From JAJEFO01 sp965208685 (GTDB lineage Bacteria; Pseudomonadota; Alphaproteobacteria; Rhodobacterales; Rhodobacteraceae): a stretch of DNA of 64,000 nt. Positions 51,716 to 60,069 of this stretch are shown piece after piece. Each line of letters starts with the position of its first letter. Position 1 is the first letter of the stretch. The notes beneath the pieces were generated by a model that was given only the letters and a program-made list of their open reading frames with translations, searched no databases and was not told the DNA's origin. Location of the stretch: NCBI GenBank assembly GCA_965208685.1, contig CBDBPL010000007.1, positions 4,216,001 through 4,280,000 of the forward strand. The letters run 5' to 3'. Made by a program: the position numbers and the translations under genes.

Positions 51716-52618
51716 TCAACGGTTGCGCAAGCGCTGCCGGCTCCAGTCGATCCAGGAACCGTCATAGAGGCGTAGGCGCTCGACCGGATAGCCCATGAGA
51801 TAGAGCGCAAGGAGCGGCGTGGCCGCTCGCACGCCGGAATGGCAATAGAAGATGTGGTCGCTTGCGGGATCGAAGCCCGCCGCATCAAGAACGGCGGAGG
51901 TCTCGGCAGCGGTCCGGAACTCGGAGGGCCTTCCCTCGTCGGCCCTGCGGAACGCCTTCCAGCCGATGAAGCGAGCCCGGTCTATGCGACCGGGCGGAAG
52001 CCCGCCGATTGACGCCCCGTTCCATTCGCGAAGGTCTCGCGTGTCCCAGATCGGAGAGCCGCCTGTCGCGGCCTCGGCAACGTCCCCGATGTCGGCGACC
52101 CAGCCGTCAAGCGCGGGGGACGCAACGAAACTCCCTCCGCCTGGCGGCGACCGGCCGAACCCGCGGTCGACGCCATGGCCGGCAGCCTTCCATGCGGCCA
52201 TGCCGCCGTCAAGAAGCCGGACGTCGGTCTTGCCGTACAGGAAGAACAGCCACCAAAGCCGGGCCGCATCGTATTTCTCGTCATACACGACAACCTGGGA
52301 ACTGTCGTCGATGCCGTGCCTGCGCGCGAACCGCTGGAACTGCTCGCGACTGACCGCCATGCCTTCCCTGTCGGTATAGGAACGTCGCGGGGCATGATAG
52401 GCGCCGGGAATGCGTCCGGACAGCCAGGACAGTTTCCCGACGGCGGCAAGCACCACGGGTCTCGGGCCCGGGCTTGCCAGCATGGATTTCAGTTCGGAAG
52501 CGGTGATCAGGGCGTGTCCGCGCGGGAAACCCTTGTATCGTTCTGCCAGCAGGGGCCCGGACAGGAACGCGAGAACGAGCGTCAGGGCCGCAATCCGCTT
52601 GAGCGTTGTCCGCACCAT
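51716..52618 (-). CDS. Exported two-domain rhodanese (thiosulfate sulfurtransferase)
   Basis: 300 residues from the ATG at 52618, chosen because it starts a signal peptide (MVRTTLKRIAALTLVLAFLS then GPLLAE); the frame continues upstream without a plausible start. The N-terminal rhodanese domain (VVVYDEKYDAARLWWLFFLY) has Asp where some homologues have the catalytic Cys, so it is the inactive half. The C-terminal domain carries the active-site loop IFYCHSGVRAATP with Cys. Probably a periplasmic sulfur-transfer enzyme. Confidence 0.88.
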   Translation of the reverse strand: MVRTTLKRIAALTLVLAFLSGPLLAERYKGFPRGHALITASELKSMLASPGPRPVVLAAVGKLSWLSGRIPGAYHAPRRSYTDREGMAVSREQFQRFARRHGIDDSSQVVVYDEKYDAARLWWLFFLYGKTDVRLLDGGMAAWKAAGHGVDRGFGRSPPGGGSFVASPALDGWVADIGDVAEAATGGSPIWDTRDLREWNGASIGGLPPGRIDRARFIGWKAFRRADEGRPSEFRTAAETSAVLDAAGFDPASDHIFYCHSGVRAATPLLALYLMGYPVERLRLYDGSWIDWSRQRLRNR

Positions 52619-53015
52619 GATCGATTCGGCCCCCGTTCTTGGGCGAACGCCTCGCGAATGCACGGCTTTCACCTGTTCAACCCGCGGAAAACCCCGCACC
52701 AAAAAAACGTCCCGAGAGTGTGGCCTCGCTCGTGTTCGCCAATCCTGGGCCAGGATGGAAGCGAGGCGTACTGCCAAGGGAAAGACGCTACCAATATGGT
52801 CTCCCGTCGAACGAGGTGCAACACACGATGGCTTGTCTGCAGAGCCGTCAGTCTCCGCTTCGTTCAGGCTTGCCCGGCAAGGCGAATCGCGGCGTTCCGG
52901 CCCCGAGCCGCAGGATTCGGGCCAGAGCCCGAGTTGAGCCCCTGCAGCAGGTGCTGCGTTCCCGCGCAGATGAATTTGCCTGTCACAGGCGGGCCCAAAG
53001 CGATATCACGCACGC
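52619..53015. other. Intergenic region with a diverged repeat
   Basis: 397 bp between the rhodanese (minus) and the glycerate kinase (plus). The part 52973-53020 (CAGGCGGGCCCAAAGCGATA and flanks) resembles 51670-51699 (CAGGCGAGCCCAAGGCGATG and flanks) on the other side of the rhodanese gene. No gene recognised; both flanking promoters should be here. Confidence 0.35.
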
Positions 53016-54278
53016 ATGATCGCTCCTGACGACAAGGCATTCCTGGCTGGCCTGTTTGATGCGGCCGTTGCTGCGGCTGATCCCGGCAAGGCGCTGGCAC
53101 GGCATCTGCCAGGCAAGCCAAGAGGCCGAACTGTGGCTGTAGGTGCCGGGAAGGGCGCGGCGCAAATGGCCGCTGCGTTCGAGCAGCTATGGGACGCCCC
53201 GCTCGAAGGCGTGGTGGTGACCCGGTACGGACATGTTGTCCCGACCCGCAACGTCCGCGTGCTGACATCCGCCCATCCGGTGCCGGACGAGGCAGGCTTG
53301 GTGGCCAGCAGAGCGCTGATGGAAGCCGTGTCAGGATTGACGGAAGAAGACCTTGTTGTCGCGCTTGTCTGCGGCGGAGGGTCGGCGTTGCTGCCGGCAC
53401 CTCCGGACGGATTGACGCTGCAGGATGAGCAAGCGCTTAACCGTGCCCTTCTCAATTCGGGTGCGCCGATTTCAGCCATGAATGCCGTCAGAAAGCATGT
53501 CAGCACGATCAAGGGCGGTCGTCTGGCGCTTGCGGCACATCCCGCACGCGTCGTCAGCCTGATCGTGTCAGACGTGCCGGGAGACGATCCCGCCCAGGTT
53601 GCATCGGGACCAACGGTGCCCGATCGAACGGGGTTGAGCGCGGCACGCGAACATGTTGACGTCCACCAGATCAAGCTGCCCGACCGAGTCCGCGACTACC
53701 TTGAGGCCGCGACGGATGCCCCGTCCCCGGACGATGAGCGGTTTGCACGCAACACGGTTTCGATTGTTGCGTCGGCAACGCTCTCCCTCGAAGCCGCGGC
53801 TGCCCGCGCGGAACGTCATGGCATTCGTGCCTTCATCCTGTCAGACGCCATCGAGGGAGAGGCGCGCGATGTCGGGCTCGTCCACGCCGCCATCGCACGG
53901 GAAGTCAGGCATCGCGACCGCCCGTTCGCGGCGCCCGCCGTGATTCTGTCCGGGGGAGAAACCACGGTGACCGTTGAAGGCGGCGGAGGGCGCGGAGGGC
54001 GAAACAGCGAGTTCCTGCTTGCATTCGCCGGTGGCGCGGAAGGACTGGACGTTGCCGCCCTGGCTGCCGACACGGACGGGATTGACGGCACTGAAGGCAA
54101 CGCCGGCGCGTTCGCGGACGGCCGGACCTGGGCACGGATGCGCAAGGCGGGACTGAATCCCGGAACGCTGCTTGCCCGGCACGACAGCTGGACAGGATTC
54201 GATGCGCTGGAAGACCTGTTCACGCCAGGCCCGACCGGGACCAACGTCAATGACTTCAGGGCCATCCTTGTCCGCTGA
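53016..54278 (+). CDS. Glycerate 2-kinase (DUF4147/MOFRL family)
   Basis: 420 residues. N-terminal DUF4147 Rossmann-like domain: VAVGAGKGAAQMAAAFE, ALVCGGGSALLPAPPDG, NAVRKHVSTIKGGRLA, SLIVSDVPGDDPAQVASGPT. The C-terminal MOFRL domain carries VILSGGETTVTVEGGGGRGG, then RNSEFLLAFAGG and AALAADTDGIDGTEGNAGAF. It phosphorylates D-glycerate to 2-phosphoglycerate; some annotations call it hydroxypyruvate reductase TtuD, but the fold is the kinase. Confidence 0.92.
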   Translation: MIAPDDKAFLAGLFDAAVAAADPGKALARHLPGKPRGRTVAVGAGKGAAQMAAAFEQLWDAPLEGVVVTRYGHVVPTRNVRVLTSAHPVPDEAGLVASRALMEAVSGLTEEDLVVALVCGGGSALLPAPPDGLTLQDEQALNRALLNSGAPISAMNAVRKHVSTIKGGRLALAAHPARVVSLIVSDVPGDDPAQVASGPTVPDRTGLSAAREHVDVHQIKLPDRVRDYLEAATDAPSPDDERFARNTVSIVASATLSLEAAAARAERHGIRAFILSDAIEGEARDVGLVHAAIAREVRHRDRPFAAPAVILSGGETTVTVEGGGGRGGRNSEFLLAFAGGAEGLDVAALAADTDGIDGTEGNAGAFADGRTWARMRKAGLNPGTLLARHDSWTGFDALEDLFTPGPTGTNVNDFRAILVR

Positions 54279-54419
54279 GCAAACTCGCCATTCTGTCGGC
54301 CCGGCCTTCCCCTTGCGCGGGCCCTGTCCGCGCGTGCAGCCACGTTTGCATGCTCTGCGCGCCCTTCCGTCCTCACCTTCAGCGCGCTGCAATGCCCCTG
54401 CCTTCGGGGCGGGCAGCAA

Positions 54420-55703
54420 TCATCGACCGAACACGTATTCCGGCAGCGTAAGCGACAGGGCAGGCCAATAGGTGATGACGATCAGAAACAGGAACAATGG
54501 AATGTAAAACGGCAGGGTCTGGCGCAATAGGGCCCGGTATTCGACCTTCGCCACTTCAGTCATCACGAAGAGCAGTATGCCGAACGGTGGCGTAAGGGTT
54601 CCGATCAGCAGATTGACTACCATGACAAGCCCAAAGTGCACCGGGTCCACGCCCATCAACTGCATCACCGGCACCAGGACGGGCACGGCGACGAGCAGGA
54701 TGGCGGTGGTGTCCATCACGCACCCGAACACCAGGAGCGCGATGTTCACGATTAGAAGAACGATCAACGGGTTGTCGCTGATCGACAGCAGGAGGTCAGC
54801 CAGCCTGTTGGGTACGCCTTCGATCGCGAGGATGGCGCTGAAAGGCGTCGCTGCCGCGATGATGAAGACCAGGACCCCGCAGGTGGCAACGGTTTCGCGG
54901 ATCGAGAGCCACAATCGAGCCAGCGTCAGTTCCCGCGTGGCAAAGCCAAGCACAATGGCATAGGCTGCCGTCACCGCGCCAAGCTGTGTCGGCGTTGCAA
55001 GGCCGGTGAGGATTCCGCCGATCAGGAACACGGGAGCCATCAGCGCCGGCAACGCCCGCCAGAAGGCAAGCGCGACGCCACTGGCACTCTGACGTGGCAG
55101 CACGGGGGCTTCAATGCGCCCGCTGCTTGCCAGCCAGTAGACCACGGCCATCAGCACCAGCGACATCAGGACACCCGGCACGATGCCCGCCAAGAACAGA
55201 TCGGGCACCGAAACGTTGGCCAGCACGGCATAGATTATCATGATGCCCGACGGAGGGATGATCGGGCCGATGATTGAAGACACGGCCGTGATCGCCGCAC
55301 TGAACTCGGCGCTGAAACCGCGACGCTTCATCTCGCGCACTTCGACGGCGCCCAGCCCCGCCGCGTCAGCCTGCGCCACGCCAGACATGCCGGAAAAGAT
55401 GACGCTGGCCACGATGTTCACATGACCCAGCGATCCCCGGACGTGCCCGACCAGCGCCGTGGCGAAATCAAAGATCCGGGTGGCGATGCCAGCCGAGTTG
55501 AACAGGTTGCCGGCCAGGATGAAAAGCGGGATCGCCAGCAGCACATAGCTCTCCAGCCCGGATGCCACCCGCTGCACGACAAGCATTGGCGGGACGGTAT
55601 CGACGATGAGAAGATATGCCAGCGCCGAGGCAGGAAGTGCGAAGGCGATCGGCATCTCCAGCAGCACAAGTGCCGCGAGAATGACGAGAAGAAGCCATAG
55701 CAT
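54420..55703 (-). CDS. dctM: TRAP transporter large permease (DctM)
   Basis: 427 residues, about 12 membrane helices. The signature segments are ALVGHVRGSLGHVNIVASVI, FSGMSGVAQADAAGLGAVEV, IIGPIIPPSGIMIIYAVLAN and GLATPTQLGAVTAAYAIVLG. Forms the Na+-driven uptake channel with DctQ and DctP. Last gene of the minus-strand cluster that starts with the SDR at 59988. Confidence 0.95.
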   Translation of the reverse strand: MLWLLLVILAALVLLEMPIAFALPASALAYLLIVDTVPPMLVVQRVASGLESYVLLAIPLFILAGNLFNSAGIATRIFDFATALVGHVRGSLGHVNIVASVIFSGMSGVAQADAAGLGAVEVREMKRRGFSAEFSAAITAVSSIIGPIIPPSGIMIIYAVLANVSVPDLFLAGIVPGVLMSLVLMAVVYWLASSGRIEAPVLPRQSASGVALAFWRALPALMAPVFLIGGILTGLATPTQLGAVTAAYAIVLGFATRELTLARLWLSIRETVATCGVLVFIIAAATPFSAILAIEGVPNRLADLLLSISDNPLIVLLIVNIALLVFGCVMDTTAILLVAVPVLVPVMQLMGVDPVHFGLVMVVNLLIGTLTPPFGILLFVMTEVAKVEYRALLRQTLPFYIPLFLFLIVITYWPALSLTLPEYVFGR

Positions 55704-55708
55704 CGTCG

Positions 55709-56245
55709 CTATTCCATGATCCGGCGTTCGCGCTCAGGCCGCGCGTCTTGATCGTCAAGAACGGCTCCGGCAACGGCTTCCAGGAAATAGAACAGCGCGG
55801 TGAGCAGCATCAGGCTGCTGGTGAGGATCAGGGGTACCGAAAAGAAATAGGAGCGCGGCAGGTCTATGGGCAGCGCGATCGTGGTCGAGCGCGCCTCGAT
55901 TTCCATGATCGGGCCAAGTTCGCGCAGCAACACGAGAAGTGTCCAGATGATCCCGGCAAAGACAAGGGCCCGAACGGCACTGCGCGCCCTTGTCGGCAGG
56001 CGACCCACGAAAGACACGATCGCCACATGGCGCATCTGCTTCAGGCCGACCGATGCCCCCAGGAACGTGAGCCAGACCAGCGCATAGGCACCTCCCTCCT
56101 GCTCCCAGGTAATCGGGTTGCCTAACCCGGCATTCAGCAAGACCTGAGCCAGGATCATCAACACGATGCCCATCAAGATTGCCGATGCCAGGACCAGTTC
56201 GACCCGCCCGATCCATCTCAGTCCGGTTCTCAGGAACGCAAACAT
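55709..56245 (-). CDS. dctQ: TRAP transporter small permease (DctQ)
   Basis: 178 residues with four membrane helices: VLASAILMGIVLMILAQVLL, GAYALVWLTFLGASVGLKQM, ALVFAGIIWTLLVLLREL and a C-terminal SVPLILTSSLMLLTALFYFL. ITWEQEGGAYALVWLTFLGA is the DctQ signature. Separated from dctM by 5 bp. Confidence 0.92.
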   Translation of the reverse strand: MFAFLRTGLRWIGRVELVLASAILMGIVLMILAQVLLNAGLGNPITWEQEGGAYALVWLTFLGASVGLKQMRHVAIVSFVGRLPTRARSAVRALVFAGIIWTLLVLLRELGPIMEIEARSTTIALPIDLPRSYFFSVPLILTSSLMLLTALFYFLEAVAGAVLDDQDARPERERRIME

Positions 56246-56305
56246 GCGTCGCTTTCGCTCCTTCCGAGGAAATCTGGGGCCGGATTGCCCGGCCCCGGTT
56301 CGCTG

Positions 56306-57283
56306 TCAGCCCTCAAGGTCTCGGATCTTCTGCCAGAGACCGCTGCTCCACAACCCCTCAGCTTCCATTTCCGTCACGCCGGCACGGGCCTTTTCCGAAA
56401 AGGGACCGTTGTCGATTTCTGAAACCGTGGCGCCTTCGGCCACCATCTTGTCGAGCGTCGCCGTGCTGTCGCCCAGTGCCGTCTCGGACATCCAGTTCAC
56501 TGCTTCCGTGGCGGCTGCCTGCAACACCTGTTGCTGCTCGGCGGTCAGGCTGTTCCACTTGGCCTCGTTGACCGAGATGTGCGCTGAGGACATCAGATGG
56601 TTGGTGAGCGTGATGTTCGGGGCGGCAACATGAAATTTCTGGCTGTACGCGCCGGACGCGTCCGCTTCGGCCCCGTCAACCGCGCCGGTCTTGAGCGCCA
56701 GGAACGCCTCCGCCCAGGCAACCTGCGTCGGCACGGTGCCGATGGTCTCCCACAGTTTCAGGTAGGCCTTGATCCCGGGAACACGCATCTTCATGCCCTG
56801 CACGTCGTCCACGCTCGATACAGGCTCGCGCGTATAGAGAATGCGGGGCTGGTCGACGGCGACCGACAGGACCCGCACGCCCATCTTGTCGACGACTTGC
56901 TGGTTCATGCCATCGAAGATGTCGCTTTCCAGGAAGGTCTGCATGTGTTCGCGGTCGCGAAAGGTGAAGCCCCAGCTCAGGACCTGAAAGTCCTGCACGT
57001 TCGAGGTGAACCAATCGGGGCGAGAATACATCACGTCCACGGATCCCGCCTGGTGCTGTTCCATCACCTGGGTCGCGTTGCCCAAGGACTGCCCCCGGAT
57101 CAGGTTGACGTCGAAGAGCCCGCCCGCCTTTGCGTTCAGGATCTCATCGAACTTGACGGCCATTCGGTCAAGCAGCGAATCGACCGCTTCCGATCCCGCA
57201 ACGACCAGCTTGGTGTCCGCGAATGCAGGCGCCGCCAGCAGGGTCGAGGCCGCCGTCAGCGTTCCGATCAGCATGTGTTTCAT
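56306..57283 (-). CDS. dctP: TRAP transporter substrate-binding protein (DctP)
   Basis: 325 residues with a signal peptide (MKHMLIGTLTAASTLLAAPA then FAD). DLNLIRGQSLGNATQVMEQH-like pattern (seen as VNLIRGQSLGNATQVMEQHQ) is the ligand-pocket segment of DctP, and SSVDDVQGMKMRVPGIKAYL contains the conserved Arg that clamps a substrate carboxylate. Likely ligand is a sugar acid or sugar lactone-derived acid, judging by the linked catabolic genes. Confidence 0.93.
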   Translation of the reverse strand: MKHMLIGTLTAASTLLAAPAFADTKLVVAGSEAVDSLLDRMAVKFDEILNAKAGGLFDVNLIRGQSLGNATQVMEQHQAGSVDVMYSRPDWFTSNVQDFQVLSWGFTFRDREHMQTFLESDIFDGMNQQVVDKMGVRVLSVAVDQPRILYTREPVSSVDDVQGMKMRVPGIKAYLKLWETIGTVPTQVAWAEAFLALKTGAVDGAEADASGAYSQKFHVAAPNITLTNHLMSSAHISVNEAKWNSLTAEQQQVLQAAATEAVNWMSETALGDSTATLDKMVAEGATVSEIDNGPFSEKARAGVTEMEAEGLWSSGLWQKIRDLEG

Positions 57284-57323
57284 TGGTCAATCTCCTTTTT
57301 GTGGTTGTGTTGCAGGCACGCAA

Positions 57324-58055
57324 TCATCCAAACGTGCCCTTGTTGAGCAGACCGCCATCGGCGGTCAGCGAAGTGCCGGTAATGAAACCGGCCTTGTCGG
57401 AAAGCAGGAACGCACAGGCCTCCGCGGCCTCGCAGGGGTCGCCCAGGCGGCCGAGCGACTGCCGGTCGACGTAGTCGGCGACAGTGCGCCCGGAGGCTTC
57501 TGCCACCTCTTTCAGCCCCGGCGTGTCGAAGCTCCCCAGGCACAGGTGATTGACCCGGATGCCCCTTGGCGCGAACTCCGCCGCCAGCGCTCGGGTCAAT
57601 CCCAAAATGCCGTGTTTCGACGCACAATAGGCGGACCGTCCGGCAAAGCCCGCCACCGAGGCCACCGAACCGACGTTGACCACCGATGCGCCGTCATCCA
57701 GGACTGGCAGCGCGTGTTTGGTGACAAGCCAGGTTCCGGTCAGGTTTGTGTCCAGCATGGTCTTCCAGTCGGCAAGCTCTTGTTCGTGAATCGGTCTGCC
57801 GCCCTGCAGCGCAGCATTGTTGACAAGGCCGGAAAGGCGCGTGCTTGCGCTGGAAAGGTCCCCGAACAGGCCCCGAACATCCTGCTCGCTGGCAACATCG
57901 GCGACACGGTGGACGATCTGCTGCGACACGAACGGCACTTCCGGCTCTCGCCGGCTGGTTGCGATGACCTGCCAGCCTTCTGCGGCCAGGTGTTCAGCCA
58001 TGGCGCGGCCGATGCCTCTGCTGGCGCCCGTGATCAATACCGTGGGAGTCGCCAT
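57324..58055 (-). CDS. Short-chain dehydrogenase/reductase
   Basis: 243 residues. ITGASRGIGRAMAEHLAAEG binds NAD(P); LVNNAALQG is the NNAG-like motif; the catalytic region VNVGSVASVAGFAGRSAYCA with SAYCASKHG gives Tyr-x3-Lys. FITGTSLTADGGLLNKGTFG is the C-terminal signature. In a cluster with an enolase-superfamily dehydratase it would oxidise a sugar or keto-deoxy sugar acid. Lies 11 bp after the dehydratase gene. Confidence 0.92.
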   Translation of the reverse strand: MATPTVLITGASRGIGRAMAEHLAAEGWQVIATSRREPEVPFVSQQIVHRVADVASEQDVRGLFGDLSSASTRLSGLVNNAALQGGRPIHEQELADWKTMLDTNLTGTWLVTKHALPVLDDGASVVNVGSVASVAGFAGRSAYCASKHGILGLTRALAAEFAPRGIRVNHLCLGSFDTPGLKEVAEASGRTVADYVDRQSLGRLGDPCEAAEACAFLLSDKAGFITGTSLTADGGLLNKGTFG

Positions 58056-58066
58056 TCCTGCCTCCC

Positions 58067-59233
58067 TCAGTGTGCCGGCTTTTCGGCAAACCAGTCGGGA
58101 TTGTCCGGATCGCGATAGGCAGAGACGATCTCGTCCGTGCGGTAGCGCTCCAGTTTCTCCAGATCGACTTCGACCCCCAGCCCCGGACCCGTTGGCACAT
58201 CTGCGTGTCCGTCATCGAACGCGATCCGTTGCGTCAGGATGTCATCTGCATGGAGCTGGTAAATCGTGTCGAGCGCGATCTTTGCGTTCGGCATCGATGC
58301 TGCAAGCTGCAGATATGCCGCCTGGGTGAGGCCGAGTTCGCCTCCGGAATGCATGCCCACGTGGATGCCGGCCGCCTCGCAGACCGCCCCGGCTTTCAGG
58401 CATTGCCAAAGGCCGCCGGCTTCGTGGGGATCAACCAGCACCACGTCCGCGGTACCCAGCCGAATCGCGGTCATGGTCTCCTGCAGCGTATATGCGCCCT
58501 CGTCTACGCAAATCGGAACCGGGCTTGCCTCCCGCAACCGGGCGGCGCCGGCAAGGTCTTCGACCGGCATCGGCTGCTCAACGTATTGCAGATCGTAGGG
58601 TGCCAGCCGGGCAAGCATCCGCTTGGCCATGGCAGGCGTCCAGGCGCCGTTGGCATCGATTCGCAAATTGACGGACGGTCCGAGCACTTCGCGGGCCTTG
58701 GCAACCAGCGCGATGTCCTGCTCGGGATCGAGGCCGACCTTGAGCTTGAACGACCGGAACCCTTGCTGCCGATATGCGATCAGTGCCTCTGCAACCGTTT
58801 CGGGGTGCGAAATATAGACATAGGCGCACATCTCGACCCTTGAACGATAGGAGCCGCCCCACATCTGGTGCAGGGGCATGTCGGCATGCTTGCCGCACGC
58901 ATCCCACATCGCCATCTCAAGCGCCGACAAGGCAAAGACCAGCGCCCGCTTGTGATGGTAGTAGCCCGCTCCCTCAGCTGCCCGCGTCAGGCGTTCGACA
59001 TCCGTGATCTTGCGTCCCATGCCAAGCGGCGTGACCAAACCCTCGAACACCGCCGGAACGAAATCCAGAAGGCAAATGGTTTCCCCGTAGCCTCTTAGCC
59101 CGCCTTCCGTCGTGACCTCGCAAACCAGGCGCGTTGATCCGGTCCGCTTGCCGGACGACCAGGAAATCTCCGACATGAGCGGCACGTGAACGATCCAGTG
59201 GCGGATCCGCGATATTTCGAGCGCGTCACCCAT
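58067..59233 (-). CDS. Enolase-superfamily (mandelate racemase/muconate lactonizing type) sugar-acid dehydratase
   Basis: About 388 residues from the ATG at 59233; a TTG two codons earlier overlaps the upstream stop. The capping domain (residues 1-130) is followed by the barrel: catalytic Lys pair FKLKVGLDPEQD, metal ligands in LRIDANGAWTPAMAKRML (Asp), LQYVEQPMPVEDL (Glu) and ICVDEGAYTLQ (Asp/Glu), and GIHVGMHSGGELGLTQAAYL with a His acid/base. Likely dehydrates a C5/C6 aldonate to a 2-keto-3-deoxy acid. Exact substrate cannot be read. Confidence 0.9.
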   Translation of the reverse strand: MGDALEISRIRHWIVHVPLMSEISWSSGKRTGSTRLVCEVTTEGGLRGYGETICLLDFVPAVFEGLVTPLGMGRKITDVERLTRAAEGAGYYHHKRALVFALSALEMAMWDACGKHADMPLHQMWGGSYRSRVEMCAYVYISHPETVAEALIAYRQQGFRSFKLKVGLDPEQDIALVAKAREVLGPSVNLRIDANGAWTPAMAKRMLARLAPYDLQYVEQPMPVEDLAGAARLREASPVPICVDEGAYTLQETMTAIRLGTADVVLVDPHEAGGLWQCLKAGAVCEAAGIHVGMHSGGELGLTQAAYLQLAASMPNAKIALDTIYQLHADDILTQRIAFDDGHADVPTGPGLGVEVDLEKLERYRTDEIVSAYRDPDNPDWFAEKPAH

Positions 59234-59235
59234 TC

Positions 59236-59988
59236 TCAATCCATGTGGAGACCGCCGTTGATGTTGATCACTTCTCCGCAGATGTGCCGTGCTCGCGCCG
59301 AGGCGAGAAACAGCGCCAGGTCCGCAATCTCGGCCGGGTCGGCGAACCGGCCCTGCGGGATCAAGGCCTTGATCCTCTGACGCGTGGTTTCGTCGTGCAA
59401 CTTGACCATTTCCGTGTCGACAACACCTGGAGCAATCGCATTGACTCGAACCCCTTGCGTGGCGCCTTCGAATGCCGCCGCCCGGGTCAGGCCAGCGATC
59501 GCGTGCTTTGAGGCGACATAGGTGCTGTTGTTGCCGAAGAGCGTTGATCGCTTGGCTGCAAATGAAGCGATGTTGATGACGGAGCCCGAATGCGCCGCCA
59601 GCTGGCTCCAGAGCGCCCGGGTCAGCCGGAACGCGGCGCCTGCATTGATGTCCATCACTGCGTGCCAGTCCAGGTCGGACGTCTCAGGCAAGGGAGACGG
59701 TCGCGAAATCCCGGCATTGTTGATCAGAATCGCGGCACCTCCCATGCCCGCGGCCCGATCGGCTATGGATTCAGCCAGGCCGGGCTCCGCAAGGTCTCCG
59801 ATCAACGATCCGCCGCCAAGGACTTCCGCGAGCCCCGACGCTGCCTCGTCCTGGTCGACCAGCAAGAGCGACGCGCCCTCTTCGGCAAACGCCTTCGCCT
59901 GTGCGGCCCCGATGCCCTGCGCGGCGCCCGTAATCACGGCCAGTCGGTTGTTCAGGCGCAGATCCATTTCAATCGTCTCATTATTCAA
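59236..59988 (-). CDS. Short-chain dehydrogenase/reductase
   Basis: 250 residues. ITGAAQGIGAAQAKAFAEEG for NAD(P); ILINNAGISRPSP; the catalytic region SGSVINIASFAAKRSTLFGN then NSTYVASKHAIAGLTRAAAF with Tyr-x3-Lys; ARHICGEVININGGLHMD at the C-terminus. First gene of the minus-strand cluster, starting close to a palindromic operator and divergent from the IclR-lactonase gene. Probably a sugar dehydrogenase producing the lactone. Confidence 0.92.
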   Translation of the reverse strand: MNNETIEMDLRLNNRLAVITGAAQGIGAAQAKAFAEEGASLLLVDQDEAASGLAEVLGGGSLIGDLAEPGLAESIADRAAGMGGAAILINNAGISRPSPLPETSDLDWHAVMDINAGAAFRLTRALWSQLAAHSGSVINIASFAAKRSTLFGNNSTYVASKHAIAGLTRAAAFEGATQGVRVNAIAPGVVDTEMVKLHDETTRQRIKALIPQGRFADPAEIADLALFLASARARHICGEVININGGLHMD

Positions 59989-59991
59989 GAT

Positions 59992-60014
59992 AGTGTCTTG
60001 ACATTCAAGACACT
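59992..60014. promoter_or_regulatory. Probable IclR operator between divergent genes
   Basis: AGTGTCTTG-ACATT-CAAGACACT is a perfect inverted repeat (9-bp arms, 5-bp spacer) in the 81-bp gap between the SDR and the IclR-fusion gene. ATTCAAGA also occurs just outside it (59983 region), suggesting a second weaker site. Position and symmetry fit a dimeric regulator controlling both directions. Confidence 0.7.
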
Positions 60015-60069
60015 GGGCGCTTAATACACTGACAAACAGGCTCTGTCAATGTGAGGAGACCGCCGCGCC

